Positions 48,401 through 63,000 of a DNA stretch of 64,000 bases are shown piece by piece. Within the stretch, counting starts at the first letter, position 1. Every line of letters starts with the position of its first letter. Below the pieces are notes generated by a model. That model saw only the letters and a program-made list of their open reading frames with translations. It was not told the origin of the DNA and did not search any database. The position numbers and the translations under genes are program-made. The stretch covers positions 124,001-188,000 of the forward strand of contig JAWQEG010001345.1 of the NCBI GenBank assembly GCA_033782935.1, read 5' to 3'. Source of the stretch: Petrolisthes cinctipes. Its lineage: Eukaryota; Arthropoda; Malacostraca; Decapoda; Porcellanidae.

Positions 48401-51400
48401 TATTGACTTTGAGCACCTAAAATATAGATTTTCAACATGTTTTGAGCCTGTATTTTGAAAATACTCTAACACGGAGTAGGCATGTACAGATCGCTTCTAG
48501 GACCCAAAAATACCGAATTTTCTGGTGTTTTGAGCCTGAATTTGAGATATAAACGGGTACAGAAGATCCATGCACATATCGACTTTGGACACATAAAATA
48601 TCGATTTTTAGCATGTTTTGAGTCTATATTTTGAAAATAATCTAGCACTGAGTAGGCATGTACAGATCGCTTCTGGGATCCAAAAATATAAAATTTTCGG
48701 GTGTTTTTAACGTTGAATTTGGGATGCAAACGGGTACAGAAGATGCATACACATATTGACTTTGGGCACCTAAAATATATATTTTCAGAATGTTTTGGGC
48801 CTGTATCTGACTAGGCATGTACAGATCGCTTCTGGGACCCCAAAATATCAAATTTTCGGGTGTTTGGAGCTGAATTTGAAATATAAACGGGTACAGAAGA
48901 TGCATGCTCATATCGACTTTTGGGAACCTAAAAGATCGATTTTCAGTATATTTTGGGCCTGTATTTTGAAAGTACTCTAACACGGAGTAGGCATGTACAG
49001 ATCGCATCTGGGACCCCAAAATAACGAATTTTCGGGTCTTTTGAGCCTGAATTTGAGATATAAACTGGTACAGAAGATGCATGCGCATATTGACTTTAGG
49101 CACCAAAAATATAGATTTTCAGCATTTTTTGGGCCCGTATTTTGAAAATACTCTAACACGGAGTAGGGTTGTACAGATCGCTTCTGGGATCTCAAAATAT
49201 CGATTTTTCGGGTGTTTTGAGCCTGAATTTAAAATATAAACGTGTACTGAAGATGCATGCACATATCGACTTTTGGGCACCTATAATATCGATTTTGAGC
49301 ATGTTTTGGTCTGTATCTTGAAAACATTCTAACTAGGAGTAGGCATGTACAGATCGCTTCTAGGACCCAAAAATACCGAATTTTCGGGTGTTTTGAGCCT
49401 GAATTTGAGATATAAACGGGTACAGAAGATCCATGCACATATCGACTTTGGACACATAAAATATCGATTTTTAGCATGTTTTGAGCCTATATTTTGAAAA
49501 TATTCTAGCACTGAGTAGGCATGTACAGATCGCTTCTGGGATCCAAAAATGTAAAATTTTCGGGTGTTTTTAAGGTTGAATTTGGGATATAAACGGGTGC
49601 AGAAGATGCATACACATATTGACTTTGGGCACCTAAAATATTGATTTTTAGAATGTTTTGGGCCTGTATCTGACTAGGCATGTACAGATTGCTTCTGGGA
49701 CCCCAAAATATCAAATTTTCGGGTGTTTGGAGCTGAATTTGAAATATAAACGGGAACAGAAGATGCATGCTCATATCGACTTTTTGGCACGTAAAAGATC
49801 GATTTTCAGTATGTTTTGTGCCTGTATTTTGAAAATACTCTAACACGGAGTAGGCATGTACAGTTTGCTTGTGGGACCCCAAAATATCGAATTTTCTTGT
49901 GTTTTGAGGTTAAATTTGGGATATAAACGGGTGCAAAAGATGCATGCACATATCGACTTTGGACAATTAAAATATCGATTTTTAGCATGTTTTGAGCCTA
50001 TATTTTGAAAACATTCTAGCAATGAGTAGGCATGTACAGATCGCTTCTGGAAACCCAAAATATCGTATTTTCGGCTGTTTTGAGGATGAATTTGGAATAT
50101 AATCTGGTGCAGAAGATGCATGCACGTATTGACTTTGAGCACCTAAAATATCGATTTTGAGCATGTTTTGGGTCTGTATCTTGAAAACATTCTAACTAGG
50201 ACTCGGAATGTGCAGATCGCTTCTGGGACCCCAAAATATCGATTTTTCGGGTGTTTGGAGCCTTAATTTGAGATATTAACGGGTACACAAGATGCATGTA
50301 CATATTGACTTTGGGCACCTAAAAGATCGATTTTCAGCATGTTTTGGGCCTGTATTTAAAAAATACTCTAACACGGATTAGGCATGTATCGATCGCTTCT
50401 GGGACCTGAAAATATCGAATTTTCGGGTGATTTGAGGTTGAATTTGAAATATAAACAGGAACAGAAGATGCATGCACATATCGACTTTTGGGCACATAAA
50501 AGATCGATTTTCAGTATGTTTTGGGCCTGTATTTTGAAAATACTCTAACATGGAGTAGGCATGTACAGATCGCTTCTGGGACCCCAAAATATCGAATTTT
50601 CGGGTGTTTGGGGCCTGAATTTGAGATATAAACGGGTACAGAAGATGCAGGCACATATTGACTTTGGGCACCTAAAAGATCGATTTTTAGCATGTTTTGC
50701 GCCTGTATTCAGAAAATTCTCTAACACGGGGTAGGCATGTACAGATCGCATCTGCAACCCTACAAAATCGAATTTTCGGGTGTTATGAGGTTGAAAATTG
50801 GGATATAAACGGGTGCAGAAGATGCATACATATATTGACTTTGGGCACCTAAAATATAGATTTTCAACATGTTTTCGGCCTGTATTTTGAAAATACTCTA
50901 ACACGGAGTAGGCATGTACAGATCGCTTCTAGGACCCAAAAATACCGAATTTTCGGGTGTTTTGAGCCTGAATTTGAGATATAAACGGGTACAGAAGATG
51001 CATACACATATTGACTTTGGGCACCTAAAATATCGATTTTCAGAATGTTTTGGGCCTGTATCTGACTAGGCATGTACAGATCGCTTCTGGGACCCCAAAA
51101 TATCAAATTTTCGGGTGTTTGGAGCTGAATTTCAAATATAAACGGGTACAGAAGATGCATGCTCATATCGACTTTTGGGAACCTAAAAGATCGATTTTCA
51201 GTATATTTTGAGCCTGTATTTTGAAAACATTCTAACACGGGGTAGGCATGTACAGATCGCATCTGCGACCCCACAATATCGAATTTTCGGGTGTTTTGAG
51301 GTTGAAATTGGGATATAAACGGGTGCAGAAGATGCATACATATATTGACTTTGGGCACCTAAAATATCGATTTTCAACATGTTTTGAGCCTGTATTTTGA

Positions 51401-52300
51401 AAATACTCTAACACGGAGTAGGCATGTACAGATCGCTTCTGGGACCCAAAAATACCGAATTTTCGGGTGTTTTGAGCCTGAATTTGAGATATAAACGGGT
51501 ACAGAAGATCCATGCACATATCGACTTTGGACACATAAAATATCGATTTTTAGCATGTTTTGAGCCTATATTTTGAAAATATTCTAGCACTGAGTAGGCA
51601 TGTACAGATCGCTTCTGGGATCCAAAAATATAAAATTTTCGGGTGTTTTTAAGGTTGAATTTGGGATGCAAACGGGTGCAGAAGATGCATACACATATTG
51701 ACTTTGGGCACCTAAAATATCGATTTTCAGAATGTTTTGGGCCTGTATCTGACTAGGCATGTACAGATCGCTTCTGGGACCCCAAAATATCAAATTTTCG
51801 GGTGTTTGGAGCTGAATTTGAAATATAAACGGGTACAGAAGATTCATGCTCATATCGACTTTTGGGAACCTAAAAGATTGATTTTCAGTATATTTTGGCC
51901 CTGTATTTTAAAAATACTCTAACACGGAGTAGGCATGTACAGATCGCATCTGGGACCCTAAAATAACGATTTTTCGGGTGTTTTGAGCCTGAATTTGAGA
52001 TATAAACTGGTACAGAAGATGCATTCGGATATTGACTTTGGGCACCTAAAATATCGATTTTCAGCATTTTTTGGGCCCGTATTTTGAAAATACTCTAACA
52101 CGGAGTAGGCTTGTACAGATGACTTCTGGGACCTCAAAATATCGATTTTTCGGGTGTTTTGAGCCTGAATTTAAAATATAAACGTGTACTGAAGATACAT
52201 GCGCATATCGACTTTTGGGCACCTATAATATCGATTTTGAGCTTGTTTTGGTCTGTATCTTGAAAACATTCTAACTAGGACTAGGCATGTACAGATTGCT
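45460..52300. repeat. Second higher-order domain, period about 2.95 kb with monomer indels
   Basis: Corresponding landmarks lie at 45,482, 48,432 and 51,374 (steps 2,950 and 2,942), and at 46,247 and 49,195 (2,948). Another set (47,374 and 49,806; 47,946 and 50,378) steps by 2,432 bp, about three monomers less. Whole-monomer gains and losses therefore separate the copies. More diverged than the 19-monomer array, so older or less often homogenised. Confidence 0.7.
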
Positions 52301-54088
52301 TCTAGGACTCAAAAATCCCGAAGTTTCGGGTGTTTTGAGCCTGAATTTGAGATATAAACGGGTACAGATAAGATGCATGCACATATCGACTTTGGTCACT
52401 TAAAATATCGATTTTTAGCATGGTTTGAGCCTATATTTTGAAAACATTCTAGCACTGAGTAGGCATGTACAGATCGCTTCTGGGACCCAAAAATATCGAA
52501 TTTTCGGGTGTTTTTAAGTTGAATTTGGGATATAAACGGGTGAAGAAGATGCATACACATATTGACTTTGTGCACCTAAAATATCGATTTTCAGCATGTT
52601 TTGGGCCTATATCTGAGTAAGCATGTACAGATCGCTTCTGGGACCCCAAAATATCAAATATTCGGGTGTTTGGAGCCTGAATTTGGGATATAAACGGGTA
52701 CAGAAGATGCATACACATATTTACTTTGGGCACCTAAAAGATCGATTTTCAGCATGTTTTTTGCCTGTATTTAAAAAATACTCTAACAAGGATTAGGCAT
52801 GTATCGATTGCTTCTGGGACCTCAAAATATCGAATTTTCGGGTGTTTTGAGGTTGAATTTGGGATATAAACGGGTATATAAGATGCATACACATATTGAC
52901 TTTGGGCACCTAAAATATCGATTTTGAACATGTTTTGGGCCTGTATTTTGAAAATACTCTAACACGGGGTAGGCATGTACATATCGCATCTGCGACCCCA
53001 CAATATCGAATTTTCGGGTGTTTTGAGGTTGAAATTGGGATATAAACGGGTGCAGAAGATGCATACACATATTGACTTTGGGCACCTAAAATATCGATTT
53101 TCAGCATGTTTTGGGCCTGCATCTGAGTAGGCATGTACAGATCGCTTCTGGGACCCCAAAATATCGAATTTTCGGGTGTTTTGAGCCTGAATTTGAGATA
53201 TAAACAGGTACAGAGAATGCATACACATATTGACTTTGGGCACCTAAAATATCGATTTTCAGCATGTCTTGGGCCTGTAGTTTTAAAATACTTTAACACA
53301 GAGTAGGCATGTACAGATCGCTTCTGGGACCCAAAAATATCGAATTTATGGGTGTTTTGAGGTTGAATTTGAGATATAAACGAGTGCAGAAGATGCATAC
53401 ACATATTGACTTTGGGCACCTAAAATATCGATTTTCAGCATGTTTTGGGCCTGTATCTGAGTAGGCATGTACAGATCCCTTCTGGAACCCCAATATATCG
53501 AATTTTCGGGTGTTTGGAGCCTGAATTTGAGATATAAACGGGTACAGAAGATGCATGCACATATCGACTTTTGGGCACCTAAAAGATCGATTTTCAGTAT
53601 GTTTTGGGCCTGTATTTTGAAAATACTCTAACACGGAGTAGGCATGTACAGTTCGCTTCTGGGACCCCAAAATATCTAATTTTCAGGTGTTTGGGGCCTG
53701 AATTTGAAATATCGACTTGGGGCACCTAAAATATCGATTTTTAGCATGTTTTGGGCCTATATTTTGAAAATATTCTAGCACTAAGTAGGCATGTACAGAT
53801 CACTTCTGGGACCCCAAAATATCGAATTTTCGGGTGTTTTCAGCCTGAATTTGAGATATAAACGGGTATAGAAGATGCATGCACATATCTACTTTGGACA
53901 CTTAAAATATCGAATTTTAGCATGTTTTGAGCCTATATTTTGAAAACATTCTAGCACTGAGTAGGCATGTACAGATCGCTTCTGGGACCCAAAAACATCG
54001 GATTTTCGGGTGTTTTGATGTTGAATTTGGGATATAAACGGGTTCAGAAGATGCATACACATATTGACTTTGGTCACCTAAAATATCA
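51913..54088. repeat. Right copy of the 2.2-kb satellite block
   Basis: Partner of 29,575-31,750 in direct orientation. The pair brackets the 33.2-44.2 kb higher-order array and the second domain. Confidence 0.85.
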
Positions 54089-55771
54089 ATTTTCAGAATG
54101 CTTTGGGCCTGTATTTTGAAAATACTCTAACACGGAGTAGACAAGTACAGATCGCTTCTGGGACCCCAAAATATCGAATTTTCGTGAGTTTTGGGCCTGA
54201 ATTTGAGATATCGACTTTGGTCACTTAAAATATCGATTTTTAGCATGTTTTGAGCCGATATTTTGAAAACATTCTAGCACTGAGTAGGCATGTACAGATA
54301 GCTTCTGGGACCCCAAAATATCGAATTTTCGGGTGTTTTGAGCCTGAATTTGAGATATAAACGGGTACAGAGAATGCATACACATATTGACTTTGGGCAC
54401 CTAAAATATCGATTTTCAACATGTTTTGGGCCTGTAGTTTGAAAATACTCTAACACAGATCACTTATGGGACCCCAAAATATCGAATTTTCAGGTGTTTT
54501 GAGCCTGAATTTGAGATATAAACGGGTGCAGAAGATGCATACACATATTGACTTTGGCACCTAAAATATCGATTTTCAGCATGTTTTGGGCCTGTATCAG
54601 AGTAGGCATGTACAGATCGCTTCTGCGACCCCAAAATATCGAATTTTCGGGTGTTTTGAGTCTGAATTAGAGATATAAACGGGTACAGAGAATGCATACA
54701 CATATTGACTTTGGGCACCTAAAATATCGATTTTCAGCATGTTTTGGGCCTGTAGTTTGAAAATACTTTAACACAGATCGCTTCTGGGACCCAAAAATAT
54801 CGAATTTTCGGATGTTGTGAGCCTGAATTTGTGATATCAACAGGTACTGAAGATGCATGCACATATCGACTTTTGGGCACCTAAAATATCGATTTTGAGC
54901 ATGTTTTAGGTCTGTGTCTTGAAAACATTCTAACTAGGAGTAGGCATGTACATATTGCTTCTATTACCCGAAAATACCGAATTTTCGGGTGTTTTGAGCC
55001 TGAATTTGATATATAAACGGGTACAGAAGATGCATGCACATATTGACTTTAGACACTTAAAATATCGATTTTTGGCATGTTTTGAGCCTATATTTTGAAA
55101 ACATTCTAGCACTGAGTAGGCATGTACAGATCGTTTCTGGGACCGAAAAATATCGAATTTTCGTGTGTTTTGTGGTTGAATTTGAGATATAAACGGGTGC
55201 AGAAGATTCATACACATATTGACTTTGGGCACCTAAAATATCGATTTTCAGCATGTTTTGGGTTGTATCTGAGTAGGCATGTACAGATCGCTTCTGGGAC
55301 CCCAAAATATCGAATTTTCGGGTGTTTGGAGCCTGAATTTGAGATATAAACGGGTACAGAAGATGCCTGCGCATATCGACTTTTGGGCACCTAAAATATC
55401 GATTTTCAGCATGTTTTGGGCCTGCATCTGAGTAGGCATGTACAGATCGCTTCTGGGACCCCAAAATATCGAATTTTCGGGTGTTTTGGGCCTGAATTTG
55501 AGATATATACTTTGGGCACCTAAAATCTCGATTTTTAGCATGTTTTTGGGCCTATATTTTGAAAATATTCTAGCACTGTGTAGGCATGTACAGATCGCTT
55601 CTGGGACCCCAAAATAATAATAATAATAATAATAAGCGGTTTATTGAGGTTGCAGCCATAAGGCTGAAAATATACAATACATTATATATATGGTTGATGA
55701 TTGATGGTTATGGTTTTATATATACAACAATGAAAGATGTTATGATGGTGAAATGAATTTTAGACATAGTA

Positions 55772-56743
55772 TTATTTGTTGTTAATAATTCTGACCATAG
55801 ATGGTATGGGACTGTTGTTATAGCGGTCAGTGCGTGCCCTTATCGGTGTTAAGATATTGGTATGCCTCGTCGATTGTCGTGGTGGTGGAAGGGAAGGGGG
55901 AAGCATATCTCGATGTCTCGGGTTGCTTAACAGTTCTATGCTAAATCGACGCAGAATGTTGTGGTGTACTGTGTCTAGGGAGACCATGCCAAGGGTGATA
56001 AGGGCCTCATTGTAGGTAGTATAGTCTGCCCCCAGTATTATACGACAAGCCCTTTTCTGTACACGTTTAAGCTGTTTCTTCTGTGTGGTGTTAATGGATG
56101 GAAACCAGCTTGGGGAGGCATAGGTGAGCTTGGAGAGTATAAACATATGATATATACTCCTCAGCTCACACTGTGGTGTACCTAGGGACTTTAGCCTTCT
56201 CAGCATGTACAGACGGTAAGAGGCGGACTGGGTAGTGGTGGTAATATGATGCTTCCAGTCCATCTTGCTGTCCAGCATAATTCCCAGGATTTTGGTTGTT
56301 TCCACAACCTGGAGTGGGTGTCCCCCCAGTGTGACTGTCGGTGGTGGTACAGGTGTGGTGGATGTGTGCAGATGCATCACCACTGTCTATTTGTGGTTGA
56401 TACTGACGTTGTTGGCTTCAGTCCAAGCTTGTAGGTTGTCAAGTTGTTGTTGTAGTAGGTGGTAGTCAGGTGCAGTGTTGTCCACTACAACTCCCACAGT
56501 GGAGTCATCCACATACTTCCACCGGTGTGTGTCGGTCAGGGCATCATTAATGAGGATTAGGAAGCACAGAGGTCCCATCCTGGTCCCTTGAGGCACACCA
56601 CATTTCAGTGTTTGTTGGAGAGACACTGCACCTTGATATCTTACCACCTGCTGTCGATCACTGAGGAAATCTGCCAACCACGCCACCAAGCCTGGCTCCA
56701 TCCCAATACCAAGTGCCTTATTTATTATTACATTGTGGTCCAC
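55772..56743 (-). pseudogene. LINE reverse transcriptase, C-terminal part
   Basis: Resumes as VDHNVIINKALGIGMEPGLV. PQGTRMGPLCFLILIND and WKYVDDSTVGVV (YVDD) supply the palm. A TAG at 56,387-56,389 replaces a Lys in NHK*TVVMHL. The thumb follows with TKILGIMLDSKMDWKHHI, then SKLTYASPSWFPS and LKRVQKRACRIILG, and the frame ends RIINNK, a tail of the kind seen in CR1/L2-group LINEs. About 150 bases of 3' untranslated DNA and the (TAA) tail complete the element. Confidence 0.88.
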
Positions 56744-58512
<1,769 letters not shown>

Positions 58513-59300
58513 GGTCAAATGCCTTTTTAAAGTCAAGGAAAGTTAGTATTACTGAGGTCTTCCTTTGCTCTAAGTTCTTATATACAAAGTCAAGTAGGCT
58601 AATAAGGCAATGTGTGGTGGAGGATGACTTTATATTGCCAAACTGTTGGTTATCAATGAATTTTTTAATACTAGCTGAGGCCCAATCAAAAACAAAACTT
58701 TCACACAAAAGACTGGGGAGGGGAGTGATAGCAATGGGTCTCAACTGGTCAAAAGATTGGGGATTATTGACTTTAGGGATTGGTGTGACATAAGCTGTCT
58801 TCCAATCTGTGGGTACTTTAAACTGACTTATGGATGCGTTGATAATAGAGCAAAGGGGGATGGCAAGCTCAACAGCAAACTCTTTATACAATTTAATAGG
58901 AAGGTCAATGGGAGTGGTGGAGCGTTTAAGTTTAAATTCTGAAAGTTTCTTGGCGACCTGATACTCTTGGACTCTGGGTGGCTGAGGGGAGGGGAGGTAG
59001 GCAGGTAGTTGGGATGGGTCAAACTCGGGTAAGCTTTGACATATGGCCGCAAAGTGGTCATTGAGGCGGCCTGCTGTATCCTCACTGGTATGTCCGTTAG
59101 TACAAGGGAGGGAGGGTGAGTGTTTACGCATCCCACACACATCCTTAATTTTGCTGTACCACTGACTGATGTTGGATTCCTTGAGATGTTGTATTTTTGT
59201 GGGGTAGTGTTTCAGTTTGGCTTTCCTGATTTCCCTAATGACTTTGTTGCGAAGACTGTTATATCTTGCCTTGTCGGTGTAGAAGGCTTTGTTACGTTGT
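58513..59300 (-). pseudogene. LINE reverse transcriptase, N-terminal part, cut by a MITE
   Basis: Linker (RYNSLRNKVIREIRKAK, DVCGMRKHSPSLPCTN), then fingers and start of the palm: TPIDLPIKLYKEFA, FKVPTDWKTAYVTPIPKV, QLRPIAITPL and LTFLDFKKAFDL with the first catalytic Asp. The frame ends right after AFDL, where the MITE begins; residues LYVSAPDRRCFS in the predicted frame are MITE sequence. The protein resumes at VDHNVIINKALG on the other side. Confidence 0.88.
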
Positions 59301-60020
59301 TTAATGAGTCTTTTTTATTCTGGTGGTAATCCATGGCATATCCGATGGGTGAACTGTCGTCGACTTTTCTGGGAAGAAGTGATGGTATGCTTGAGTGATG
59401 GTGGTAGAATAGTTCTCCCATTTGATGTTAACTTCACTGACAGTCAATACCTCAACCCACGGGTAATGTACCAGCCACTGTCCAAATCCCCTTATCAATG
59501 AGTCAGGTGTAGGTCTGTACTTCCTGATGATGGGAGGCTGGTGATGGGTGGTGGTGGGGATGGGAGTCCACAGGATGGAGAGGTGGGTACTCTTCCCCAC
59601 TGGTGGCAAAGGTTGTGGTGGGAGGTACTGATTTGACAGGTCGGTGACAATCTCATCTAGGACACTCTGGTTGTGGGTTGGGAAATCAACAACTTGGCTG
59701 AGGGATAATGCATTTTCAAGTTCTTCAGTGTTAATTTCATTGAAGTCGCCACATATTAAGAATTTTGCTGATGGATACCTAATTTTGAGGATGTCACATG
59801 TGTTAATAATATGTTCCATCAGCACTGCCTGAGATGGTGCACGTGGTGGATGGTAAATTAGGCAGTAGATAATGGAGGCCGTGAGTCTCGGGTGACAGGG
59901 AGGTGTAAACTTGACCCAAAGGACCTCAATTCCTTCTGGGATATCCACAATCAGGTGTAGGGGGTGGTATTTGTAGCGAGCAAATAAGACTAACCCACCA
60001 ACACGTTTATTTTCTCTAAG
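59301..60020 (-). pseudogene. LINE endonuclease, C-terminal part
   Basis: The frame enters from the satellite and becomes LINE at RENKRVGGLVLFARYKYH. It holds the conserved end of the endonuclease: IIYCLIYHPPRAPSQ, ICGDFNEINTEELE (Asp-Asn pair), VLDEIVTDLSN and THLSILWT. The frame is lost at a run of six A (59,311-59,316 as T on the plus strand): the predicted end KKTH is spurious and the true frame continues LIKQRNKAFYTDKARYN. Confidence 0.8.
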
Positions 60021-63000
60021 TCGAATTTTCGGGTGTTTTGAGCCTGAATTTGAGATATAAACGGGTACAGAAGATGCATGCATGCAGTATGTTTTGGGCC
60101 TGTATTTTGAAAATACTCTAACACGGAGTAGGCATGTAAAGTTCGCTTCTGGGACCCCAAAATATCGAATTTTCGGGTGTTTTGGGCCTGAATTTGAGAT
60201 ATCGACTTTGGGCACCTAAAATATCGATTTTTTAGCATGTTTTGGGCCTATATTTTGAAAATATTCTAGCACTAAGTAGGCATGTACAGATCACTTCTGG
60301 GACCCCAAAATATCGAATTTTCGGTGTTTTGAGGTTGAATTTGGGATATAAACGGGTGCAGAAGATGTATACACAGATTGACTTTGGTCACCTAAAATAT
60401 CGATTTTTAGCATGTTTTGAGCCAATATTTTGAAAACATTCTAGCACTGAGTAGGCATCGATTTTCAGTATGTTTTGGGCCTGTATATTGGAAATACTCT
60501 AACACGGAGTAGGCATGTACAGATCGCTTCTGGGACCCCAAAATATCGAATTTTCAGGTGTTTTGGGCCTGAATTTGAGATATAAACGGGTACAGAAGAT
60601 GCATGCACATATCGACTTTTAGGCACCTAAAATATCGATTTTGAGCATGTTTTGGGTCTGTATCTTGAAAACATTCTAACTAGGAGTAGGTATGTACAGA
60701 TCGCTTCTAGGACCCAAAAATACCGAATTTTCGGGTGTTTTGAGCCTGAATTTGAGATATAAACGGGTACAGAAGATGCATGCACATATCGACTTTGGAC
60801 ACATAAAATATCGATTTTTAGTATGTTTTGAGCCTATATTTTGAAAACATTCTAGCACTGAGTAGGCATTTACAAATCGCTTCTGGGACCCAAAAATATC
60901 GAATTTTCGGGTGTTTTAAGGTTGAATTTGGGATATAAACGGGTGCAGAAGATGCATACACATATTGACTTTGGGCACCTAAAATATCGATTTTCAGCAT
61001 GTTTTGGGCCTGTATCTGAGTAGGCATGTACAGATCGCTTCTGGGACCAAAATATATCGAATTTTCGGGTGTTTGGAGCCTGAATTTGAGATATAAACGG
61101 GTACAGAAGATGCATGCACATATCGACTTTTGCGCACCTAAAATATCGATTTTCTGTATGTTTTGGGCTTGTATTTTGAAAATACTCTAACACGGAGTAG
61201 GCATGTACAGGTCGCTTCTGGGACCCCAAAATATCAAATTTTCGGGTGTTTTGGGGATGAATTTGAGATATCGACTTTGGGCACCTAAAATATCGATTTT
61301 TAGCATGTTTTGGGCCTATATTTTGAAAATATTCTAGCACTCAGTAGGCATGTACAGATCGCTTCTGGGACCAAAAAATATCGAATTTTCGGGTGTTTGG
61401 AGCCTGAATTTGAGATATAAACGGGTACAGAAGATGAATGCACATATCGACTTTTGGGCACCTAAAATATCGATTTTCTGTATGTTTTGGGCTTGTATCT
61501 TGAAAATACTCTAACACGGAGTAGGCATGTACAGATTGCTTCTGGGACCCCAAAATATCAAATTTTTGGGTGTTTTGGGGATGAATTTGAGATATCGACT
61601 CTGGGCACCTAAAATATCGATATTTAGCATGTTTTGGGCCTATATTTTGAAAATATTCTGGCACTCAGTAGGCATGTACAGATCGCTTCTGGGACCCCAA
61701 AATATCAAATTTTCGGGTGTTTTGAGCCTGAATTTGAGATATAAACGGGTACAGAAAATGCATGCACATATTGACTTTGGGCACCTAAAATATCGATTTT
61801 CAGCATGTTTTGGGCCTGTATATTGAAAATACTCTAACACGGAGTAGGCATGTACAGATCGCTTCTGGGACCAAAAAATATCGAATTTTCGGGTGTTTTG
61901 GGCCTGAATTTGAGATATCGACTTTGGGCACCTAAAATATCGATTTTTAGCATGTTTTGGGCCTATAATTTGAAAATATTCTAGCACTGAGTAGGCATGT
62001 ACATATCGCTTCTGGGACCCCAAAATATCGAGTTTTCGGGTGTTTTGAGCCTGAATTTGAGATATAAACGGGTACAGAAAATGCGTGCACATATTGACTT
62101 TGGGCACCTAAAATATCGATTCTCAGCATGTTTTGGGCCTGTATTTTGAAAATACTCTAAAACGGAGTAGGCAAGTACAGATCGCTTCTGGGACCCCAAA
62201 ATATCGAATTTTCGGGTGTTTGGAGCCTGAATTTGAGATATAAACGGGTACAGAAGACGCATCCACATATCGACTTTTGGGCACCTAAAAGATCGATTTT
62301 TTTTATGTTTTGGGCCTGTATTTTGAAAATACTCTAACACGGTGTAGGCATGTACAGATCGCTTCTGGGACCCCAAAATATCGAATTTTCGGGTGTTTTG
62401 GGGATAAATTTGAAATATCGACTTTGGGCACCTAAAATATCGATTTTTAGCATGTTTTGGGCCTATATTTTGAAAATATTCTAGCACTGAGTAAGCATGT
62501 ACAGATCGCTTCTGGGACCCCAAAATATCGAGTTTTCGGGTGTTTTGAGCCTGAATTTGAGATATAAACGGGTACAGAAAATGCATGCACATATTGACTT
62601 TGGGCACCTAAAATATCGATTTTCAGCATGTTTTGGGCCTGTATTTTGAAAATACTCTAACACGGAGTAGGCATGTACAGATCGCTTCTGGGACCCAAAA
62701 ATATCGAATTTTCGGGTGTTTTGAGCCTGAATTTGAGATATAAACAGGTACTGAAGATGCATGCACATATCGACTTTTGGGCACCTAAAATATCGATTTT
62801 GAGCATGTTTTGGGACTGTATCTTGAAAAAATTCTAACCAGGAGTAGGCAAGTACAGATCGCTTCTAGGACCCAAAAATACAGATTTTTCGGGTGTTTTG
62901 AGCCTGAATTTGAGATTTAAACGGGTACAGAAGATGCATGCACATATCGACTTTGGACACTTAAAATATCGATTTTTAGCATGTTTTGAGCCTATATTTT

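Larger units (their letters stand above)
29172..55616. repeat. Satellite array, basic monomer about 176 bp
   Basis: Uninterrupted head-to-tail monomers, for example with tatcgatt at 60,633, 60,809 and 60,985 in the sister block (176 and 176 bp steps). Each monomer has two related halves of about 88 bp: one starting cacctaaaatatcgatttt and one starting accccaaaatatcgaatttt, each followed by a tgttttg(g/a)gcctg(t/a)att stretch and a gcatg(t/c)aca.at(c)gc/act(t)tt stretch. Length classes of about 176, 164, 159 and 147 bp arise from internal deletions. AT-rich, with regular CpG-containing motifs. Minus-strand open frames of 60-240 residues are by-products of the repeat. A centromeric or pericentromeric role is possible but not shown. 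Confidence 0.97.

Noticed and set aside
29172..55616. Regular spaced repeats as a possible CRISPR array
   Set aside because: Monomers are contiguous with no unique spacers, the genome is clearly eukaryotic, and unit length is far too long.
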